Of a stretch of 12,267 bases of DNA, positions 8,092 to 12,267 are shown piece by piece; within the stretch, counting starts at the first letter, position 1, and each line of letters opens with the position of its first letter. The notes under the pieces were generated by a model that did not search any database, had not been told where the DNA came from, and saw nothing but the letters and a program-made list of their open reading frames with translations. Made by a program: the position numbers and the translations under genes. This DNA is from an uncultured Oscillospiraceae bacterium. GTDB taxonomy: Bacteria; Bacillota; Clostridia; Oscillospirales; Acutalibacteraceae. The stretch spans positions 1 to 12,267 of the forward strand of contig USMJ01000009.1 in assembly GCA_900555805.1 (NCBI GenBank), written 5' to 3'.

Positions 8092-9312
8092 ATGAGATTA
8101 GCCGTTTTCGGCGGTACGTTCAACCCACCGCATAAGGGACATTTAAGAAACGCCGAGGAGTTTATTTCTAAGCTTTCGCTTGATAAGGTGCTGGTCATAC
8201 CGACATTTATTCCGCCGCATAAGAGAGCGCAAATGCTCGCAAGCGGTGCGGACAGGCTCGAAATGTGCCGCAGGACATTCACCTCCGATAAGTTTGAAAT
8301 AAGCGACGCCGAACTTCAAAGGCAGGGCAAAAGCTACTCATATGATACACTTTGCGAGGTGAAAGCGAAGTATCTCGACAGCGAGATCTATATGATAATC
8401 GGCTCGGATATGCTTTTGACATTCCATGAATGGTATCGCTATGAGGATATCCTGAAAATGTGCAGACTCTGCGTTATGACGAGAAATGACGATGTCACCG
8501 TCGGGAAAATGAAAACTTACGCTGAAGATGTTCTTCATCTCGGCGAGGGGGAGATAATCATTTCCGACCTGCCGGCGTTCGAACTTTCATCGACGGATAT
8601 CAGAAGTCTGATAAGAGACGGCGGCGAAATTGAAACCTACCTCACGCACGGCGTTATCTCGTACATCAAGGAGAAAAAGCTATATATGAAAAACTCGGTC
8701 GCGGAGCTTAAAACCCTGCTTCAATCAAGACTTAACGAAAAAAGATATATCCACTCGCTCGGCGTGGCGGACACGGCGAAAAGGTTAGCCGAAAAATTCG
8801 GCGTCGACCCCGAAAGAGCATATTTGGCGGGGCTGGTCCACGACATCACAAAGAACACGCCCGACAGCGAGCAGTTGCAAATAATAGAAAACAGTGGTAT
8901 AATATTAACTTTAGAGGAAAGAAATAATCCTAAGCTGTTCCACGCAATTTCCGGCAGCGCATATATAAAGGACGTCCTCGGCTTTGAGGATGAAGAGATC
9001 ATCTCCGCCGTGAGATATCACACCACGGGCAAGGCGGGAATGACCACACTCGAAAAAATCATTTATGTGGCCGATTTTGTCTCACCTGAGAGGGATTTCC
9101 CGGGTGTCGACTTCATGAGAGAGCTTGCGTTCGACGATCTTGACAAGGCCTGCCTTTTCGCCGTCGACTTCTGCATACCCAATCTCGTCAAGACGGGAAG
9201 CGTGCTTCATCCCGACAGCGTGGGACTTTATAACGAGCTTATTATTAAACGAACGACATACAGAAAGGAAGATGCAAATGACAGGCTTGGAATTAGCCAA
9301 GACCGCGGTTAA
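8092..9312 (+). CDS. nadD-yqeK: Fused NadD nicotinate-nucleotide adenylyltransferase and YqeK HD-type Ap4A hydrolase
   Basis: One uninterrupted frame encodes two enzymes that are separate genes in Bacillus. Residues 1-196 are NadD, which adenylates nicotinate mononucleotide for NAD synthesis: GGTFNPPHKGH at 7-17 and SSTDIR at 166-171 are its nucleotide-binding motifs. Residues 199-390 are YqeK, a metal-dependent HD phosphohydrolase of the symmetrical diadenosine-tetraphosphatase family, with metal ligands readable as H221, H250-D251, H284, H310 and D328; all are present. A GTG at 8083 would add three residues and overlap yhbY, but ATG 8092 fits both the family N-terminus and the AAGG at 8080-8083. 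At the domain junction an AAGGAG at 8668-8673 precedes an in-frame ATG at 8686 (M199), so a separate YqeK product is possible. The end overlaps rsfS by 35 bases. Domain identities are firm; the catalytic substrate of YqeK is inferred from family. Confidence 0.93.
   Translation: MRLAVFGGTFNPPHKGHLRNAEEFISKLSLDKVLVIPTFIPPHKRAQMLASGADRLEMCRRTFTSDKFEISDAELQRQGKSYSYDTLCEVKAKYLDSEIYMIIGSDMLLTFHEWYRYEDILKMCRLCVMTRNDDVTVGKMKTYAEDVLHLGEGEIIISDLPAFELSSTDIRSLIRDGGEIETYLTHGVISYIKEKKLYMKNSVAELKTLLQSRLNEKRYIHSLGVADTAKRLAEKFGVDPERAYLAGLVHDITKNTPDSEQLQIIENSGIILTLEERNNPKLFHAISGSAYIKDVLGFEDEEIISAVRYHTTGKAGMTTLEKIIYVADFVSPERDFPGVDFMRELAFDDLDKACLFAVDFCIPNLVKTGSVLHPDSVGLYNELIIKRTTYRKEDANDRLGISQDRG
8875..8903 (+). 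promoter_or_regulatory. Candidate internal sigma-A promoter (extended -10) ahead of rsfS-leuS
   Basis: TTGCAA at 8875-8880 (four of six matches to the -35 consensus) is followed after 17 bases by a perfect TATAAT at 8898-8903, preceded by TGG, which makes an extended -10. The surrounding 60 bases are clearly more AT-rich than the rest of the gene. It would start transcription near base 8910, about 370 bases ahead of rsfS, and could supply rsfS and leuS independently. It lies in the YqeK coding part, so chance is possible. Confidence 0.45.
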
Positions 9313-9631
9313 GATACTCGACAACAAGAAAGCGGTCGATATCGAAGCCATAGAGACAACGGAGCGCACTATCGTCAGCGACTACTTCGTTATCGCCAAC
9401 GGCACTTCAAACACCCATGTCAAGGCTCTCGCCGACGAGGTCGAATTTGAGCTTAGCAAGCTCGGAGTCGAGCCTCTTCATGTTGAGGGCAGAGCGACGG
9501 GCTGGATACTTCTCGACTATAACGAGGTTCTTATCCACATTTTCACAAAGGAAAGCCGAGACTACTATAATCTTGAACGACTATGGAGCGACGCGAAGAT
9601 AATAGATATCAGCGAGCTTATTACGGAGTGA
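9278..9631 (+). CDS. rsfS: Ribosomal silencing factor RsfS
   Basis: RsfS binds protein uL14 on the 50S subunit and blocks joining with 30S, lowering translation when nutrients are short. The 117-residue product has the family blocks DYFVIANGTSN (35-45), HVKALADEVE, HVEGRATGWILLDY and VLIHIFTKESRDYYNLERLW. The frame is open far upstream, but homology starts at MTGLELAK, and AAAGGAA at 9264-9270 lies seven bases ahead of ATG 9278; an ATG at 9272 is too close to that site. The first 35 bases overlap the end of nadD-yqeK in another frame, suggesting coupled translation. leuS follows after 15 bases. Confidence 0.95.
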   Translation: MTGLELAKTAVKILDNKKAVDIEAIETTERTIVSDYFVIANGTSNTHVKALADEVEFELSKLGVEPLHVEGRATGWILLDYNEVLIHIFTKESRDYYNLERLWSDAKIIDISELITE

Positions 9632-9646
9632 AAGGAATAATATATA

Positions 9647-12052
9647 ATGAAATACGATTTTAAAGCAACGGAAACAAAATGGCAGAAAATATGGGAAGAC
9701 ACGGGCGTTTTCAAGGCAAAGGACGAGTTCGACAAGCCGAAATTCTATGCTCTTGTCGAGTTCCCTTATCCCTCGGGCGCAGGTATGCACGTCGGACACA
9801 TCAAGGCTTATTCGGGTCTTGAGGTTGTCTCGAGAAAGAGAAGAATGCAGGGCTACAACGTCCTGTTCCCGATAGGCTTCGACGCCTATGGTCTGCCGAC
9901 GGAAAACTATGCTATCAAGACAGGCATACATCCCAGACAGGTCACGGACATGAACATCAAGAAGTTCACTTCTCAGCTTAAGAAGGTCGGCTTCTCCTTT
10001 GACTGGGACAGAGTTATAGACACCACGCAGGAGGACTACTACAAGTGGACGCAGTGGATCTTCCTTAAAATGTTCGAACATGGTCTGGCTTTCAGAGACA
10101 AGACATTAGTCAACTACTGCCCGTCATGTAAGGTCGTTCTTTCAAACGAGGATTCACAGGGCGGCAAGTGCGACATATGCCACAGCGAGATAGTCCAGAA
10201 GTCAAAGGACGTTTGGTATCTCCGTATAACCGAATACGCCGACAAGCTCCTTGAGGGCCTCGACAGAGTTGACTATCTCCCGAACATCAAGCTTCAGCAG
10301 AGAAACTGGATCGGCAAGTCAACAGGCGCGTTCGTCAACTTCAAGGTAAAGGACACCGACGAACAGCTCAGAATATATACCACAAGACCCGACACACTCT
10401 TCGGCGTCACATTCATGGTTATGGCTCCCGAGCATCCTATGCTCGATAAATACAGAGCTATGCTCAAGAACACAGACGAAATTGACTCATATAAGACAGA
10501 ATGCGCTAAAAAGACCGAGTTTGAGAGAACACAGCTCGTCAAGGATAAGACCGGCGTAAGGCTCGACGGTCTGACCGCGATAAACCCCGTCAACGGCAAG
10601 GAGATCCCGATCTACATATCGGACTACGTTATGATGGGCTACGGAACAGGCGCTATTATGGCTGTACCGGCGCACGATCAGCGTGACTATGAGTTCGCGA
10701 AGAAGTTCGGAATTGATATCATCGAAGTCATCAAGGGCGGCGATATCTCGAAAGAGGCGTACACCGGCGACGGCGAAATGGTCAACTCCGACTTCCTTAA
10801 CGGAATGACAAACAAGAAGGATTCTATAGAGAAGATGCTCGAGTTCTTAGCCGAAAAGGACATCGGCGAAAAGGGCGTTCAGTATAAGATGAAAGACTGG
10901 GCGTTCAACCGTCAGCGCTATTGGGGCGAGCCTATCCCGATCGTTTACTGCGATAAATGCGGTATGGTTTCCGTTCCCTATGACGAGCTTCCGCTCAAGC
11001 TTCCCCCGGTCAAGGACTTCAAGCCCGGCACGGACGGCGAAAGCCCGCTGGCAAAGATAGACGACTTCGTCAACTGCACCTGCCCGAAATGCGGCGGCAA
11101 GGCGAGAAGAGAGACAGACACCATGCCTCAGTGGGCAGGTTCGTCATGGTATTTCCTCAGATATATCGATCCGCATAACGACAAGGCGTTCGCCGACTTC
11201 GACAAGCTCAAATACTGGCTTCCCGTCGACTGGTATAACGGCGGCATGGAGCACGTCACCCGTCACGTTATATACTCGCGTTTCTGGCATAAGTTCCTCT
11301 ATGACATCGGCGCTGTTCCCTGTGATGAGCCGTACGCCAAGAGAACTGCTCAGGGCTTGATTCTCGGCCCCGACGGAGATAAGATGAGCAAGTCAAAGGG
11401 CAACGTCGTCGATCCGAACGAAGTCGTTGACGCTTACGGCGCCGACGTACTGCGTACCTATGTTCTGTTCATGGGTGACTACGAGAAAGCCGCACCCTGG
11501 AGCGAAAACAGCGTTAAGGGCTGCAAGAGATTCATCGACAGAGTATGGAACCTGGGCGAGATTGTCACCGATTCGAACGAGTATTCATCTAAGCTCGAAG
11601 TTCCGTTCAACAAGACGATAAAGAAGGTCTCCGAAGACATAGAAGCGATGAAGTATAACACGGCGATAGCCGCGCTTATGACGCTTCTCAATCAGATATA
11701 CGACCACGGTTCAATCACGAAGAAAGAACTCGGCGTTTATCTCACGCTTCTCAATCCGTTCGCGCCCCATGTCACCGAAGAAATGTGGCAGAAGAACGGC
11801 TTTGACGGTATGCTCGCAAACGGCAAGTGGGTCGAGTGGGATGAAAGCAAGTGCGTTGACGAGACGATAGAGATCGTCGCCCAGATCAACGGCAAGGTCA
11901 AAGCGAGATTCAGCGTTCCGGCGGACATCGAACAGGCCGACGTTATCGAGCTTGTCAAGAAGGACGAAAAGGTCGCTTCTCTCATCGAGGGCAAGACGAT
12001 CGTCAAGGAACTTTATGTCAAAGGTAAGCTTGTAAACATCGTTGTTAAATAA
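9647..12052 (+). CDS. leuS: Leucyl-tRNA synthetase
   Basis: LeuRS is the cytosolic class I enzyme that joins leucine to tRNA-Leu and edits misactivated amino acids. At 801 residues it matches the Bacillus form. The HIGH motif is HVGH at 48-51 and KMSKS is at 579-583. The first zinc module (YCPSC...CDIC) precedes WYLRITEYAD. The editing domain has TTRPDTLFG at 245-253 and PAHDQRDYEFA with D344 and D347, so editing looks intact. A second Cys set (YCDKCG...CTCPKCGG) follows, then ETDTMPQWAGSSWYFLRY and the tRNA-binding and C-terminal domains. AAAGGA at 9631-9636 is ten bases ahead of the ATG, slightly long. It closes the trmFO-leuS run; no strong terminator follows. No T-box leader is present upstream, so tRNA-sensing control of this gene is not supported here. 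Confidence 0.98.
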   Translation: MKYDFKATETKWQKIWEDTGVFKAKDEFDKPKFYALVEFPYPSGAGMHVGHIKAYSGLEVVSRKRRMQGYNVLFPIGFDAYGLPTENYAIKTGIHPRQVTDMNIKKFTSQLKKVGFSFDWDRVIDTTQEDYYKWTQWIFLKMFEHGLAFRDKTLVNYCPSCKVVLSNEDSQGGKCDICHSEIVQKSKDVWYLRITEYADKLLEGLDRVDYLPNIKLQQRNWIGKSTGAFVNFKVKDTDEQLRIYTTRPDTLFGVTFMVMAPEHPMLDKYRAMLKNTDEIDSYKTECAKKTEFERTQLVKDKTGVRLDGLTAINPVNGKEIPIYISDYVMMGYGTGAIMAVPAHDQRDYEFAKKFGIDIIEVIKGGDISKEAYTGDGEMVNSDFLNGMTNKKDSIEKMLEFLAEKDIGEKGVQYKMKDWAFNRQRYWGEPIPIVYCDKCGMVSVPYDELPLKLPPVKDFKPGTDGESPLAKIDDFVNCTCPKCGGKARRETDTMPQWAGSSWYFLRYIDPHNDKAFADFDKLKYWLPVDWYNGGMEHVTRHVIYSRFWHKFLYDIGAVPCDEPYAKRTAQGLILGPDGDKMSKSKGNVVDPNEVVDAYGADVLRTYVLFMGDYEKAAPWSENSVKGCKRFIDRVWNLGEIVTDSNEYSSKLEVPFNKTIKKVSEDIEAMKYNTAIAALMTLLNQIYDHGSITKKELGVYLTLLNPFAPHVTEEMWQKNGFDGMLANGKWVEWDESKCVDETIEIVAQINGKVKARFSVPADIEQADVIELVKKDEKVASLIEGKTIVKELYVKGKLVNIVVK

Positions 12053-12066
12053 ATGTTTAATCTTTT
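12033..12066 (+). terminator. Weak, AT-rich terminator candidate after leuS
   Basis: TAAACAT (12033-12039) and ATGTTTA (12053-12059) are perfect reverse complements around a 13-base loop spanning the leuS stop, followed by TCTTTT. The stem has one GC pair and a large loop, so it is far weaker than a normal intrinsic terminator. Part of transcription may read through into rpsU. Confidence 0.2.
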
Positions 12067-12084
12067 GTTGCAACTTTTTATCAA

Positions 12085-12104
12085 AATACTTGAATTTGAG
12101 TATT
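12085..12104. repeat. Inverted repeat touching the rpsU -35 element
   Basis: AATACTT (12085-12091) and GAGTATT (12098-12104) form a 7-bp dyad (one G-T) with a six-base spacer. Its right arm covers the first two bases of TTGACA. The position suits an operator, but the region is AT-rich, so chance symmetry is possible. Confidence 0.3.
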
Positions 12105-12131
12105 GACAATTATTTTTCAGCGTTGTATAAT
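12103..12131 (+). promoter_or_regulatory. Consensus sigma-A promoter of rpsU
   Basis: TTGACA at 12103-12108, a 17-base spacer and TATAAT at 12126-12131 match the housekeeping promoter consensus at every base. The upstream DNA is AT-rich with A/T tracts resembling an UP element. Transcription is expected to start near 12138, giving a leader of about 92 bases. Such strength fits a ribosomal protein gene. Confidence 0.92.
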
Positions 12132-12149
12132 ATCAAAGTATCCTTAGAG

Positions 12150-12216
12150 TGGGGAGACGGATAACCGCGTCCGTCTTCTCAAACAAAGTGGAAATATACC
12201 CCTGCTAAACAGGCGG
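12150..12216 (+). promoter_or_regulatory. Structured 5' leader of rpsU (two hairpins, candidate cis-regulatory RNA)
   Basis: A 12-bp stem pairs 12150-12161 with 12170-12181 (seven Watson-Crick pairs next to the loop, then two G-U pairs among the outer five) around the loop TAACCGCG. A second hairpin pairs CCTG (12201-12204) with CAGG (12210-12213) over CTAAA; adding CC 12199-12200 with GG 12215-12216 across a bulged C would cover the start of the ribosome-binding site. The layout would suit translational control of S21, but I do not recognise it as a named RNA family. Confidence 0.5.
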
Positions 12217-12224
12217 AGGGAGGG
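12215..12224 (+). promoter_or_regulatory. Duplicated purine-rich ribosome-binding site of rpsU
   Basis: GGAGGGAGGG offers two overlapping Shine-Dalgarno registers, the downstream one six bases ahead of the ATG at 12231. The first two G bases may pair in the leader's second hairpin. Confidence 0.75.
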
Positions 12225-12230
12225 AAATAA

Positions 12231-12267
12231 ATGAGTCAGGTAAAGGTTAAAGAGAATGAATCTTTAG
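12231..12267 (+). CDS. rpsU: Ribosomal protein bS21, first 12 codons (3' end outside window)
   Basis: S21 is a small basic protein of the 30S subunit near the anti-Shine-Dalgarno end of 16S rRNA. Only MSQVKVKENESL is visible, matching the conserved start of S21, in which a VKENE(S/P)-type block follows a few variable residues. A strong ribosome-binding site, consensus promoter and structured leader directly upstream support a highly expressed ribosomal gene. With only 12 residues the call rests on a short but distinctive match. Confidence 0.85.
   Translation, partial: MSQVKVKENESL

Noticed and set aside
9125..9277. Longer rsfS beginning at an upstream ATG
   Set aside because: The extra residues are unlike RsfS and lie out of frame over conserved YqeK sequence; the ribosome-binding site supports 9278.
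9632..9646. T-box or other leader before leuS
   Set aside because: Only 15 bases separate rsfS and leuS, leaving no room for a T-box.
9643..9648. TATAAT overlapping the leuS start codon
   Set aside because: No -35 element 16-18 bases upstream, and a transcript from it would begin inside leuS. It reflects an AT-rich translation start.
1..12267. Mobile element, CRISPR, phage, defence or biosynthetic system
   Set aside because: Every gene belongs to a conserved housekeeping family on one strand; no transposase, integrase, terminal repeats or spaced direct repeats were seen.

Overview
The window is a compact stretch of bacterial core chromosome. All genes are on the + strand, with almost no space between them. 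It most resembles a member of the Firmicutes, class Clostridia. The evidence is the order rnc / Elp3-like radical SAM / smc / ftsY, a folate-dependent TrmFO (typical of Firmicutes), a nadD-yqeK-rsfS-leuS block as in Gram-positive bacteria, an FtsY without the long acidic N-terminal domain, and a bacterial-type LeuRS of about 800 residues. GC content looks close to one half. TGA is used as a stop for several genes, so the code is the standard bacterial one. Genus cannot be decided from the sequence alone; an uncultured gut-type clostridium is a guess.

Layout: the 3' part of trmFO (1-798); rnc (about 804-1481); a radical SAM gene (1478-2479); smc (2481-6053); ftsY (6066-7016); a short gap of 82 bases with a hairpin; rdgB (7099-7692); yhbY (7709-8086); a nadD-yqeK fusion (8092-9312); rsfS (9278-9631); leuS (9647-12052). 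A 178-base gap then carries a consensus sigma-A promoter and a structured leader, followed by the first 12 codons of rpsU (from 12231).

Functionally the block combines tRNA modification and charging (TrmFO, LeuRS), rRNA/RNA processing (RNase III), chromosome organisation (SMC), membrane targeting (FtsY), nucleotide hygiene and NAD/Ap4A metabolism (RdgB, NadD-YqeK), and ribosome assembly or silencing (YhbY, RsfS, S21). Gaps of -35 to +16 bases (only ftsY-rdgB is longer) and Shine-Dalgarno sequences before most genes suggest one or two long transcription units running into the window from upstream. An internal extended -10 promoter candidate inside the yqeK part could give rsfS-leuS separate transcription. 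The clear promoter at 12103-12131 starts a new unit with rpsU.

I found no mobile element, CRISPR array, phage gene, toxin-antitoxin or defence system. The points most worth a second look are regulatory or architectural: the rpsU leader, the NadD-YqeK fusion with an internal start signal at the domain junction, the internal promoter, and the uncharacterised radical SAM enzyme lodged between rnc and smc.
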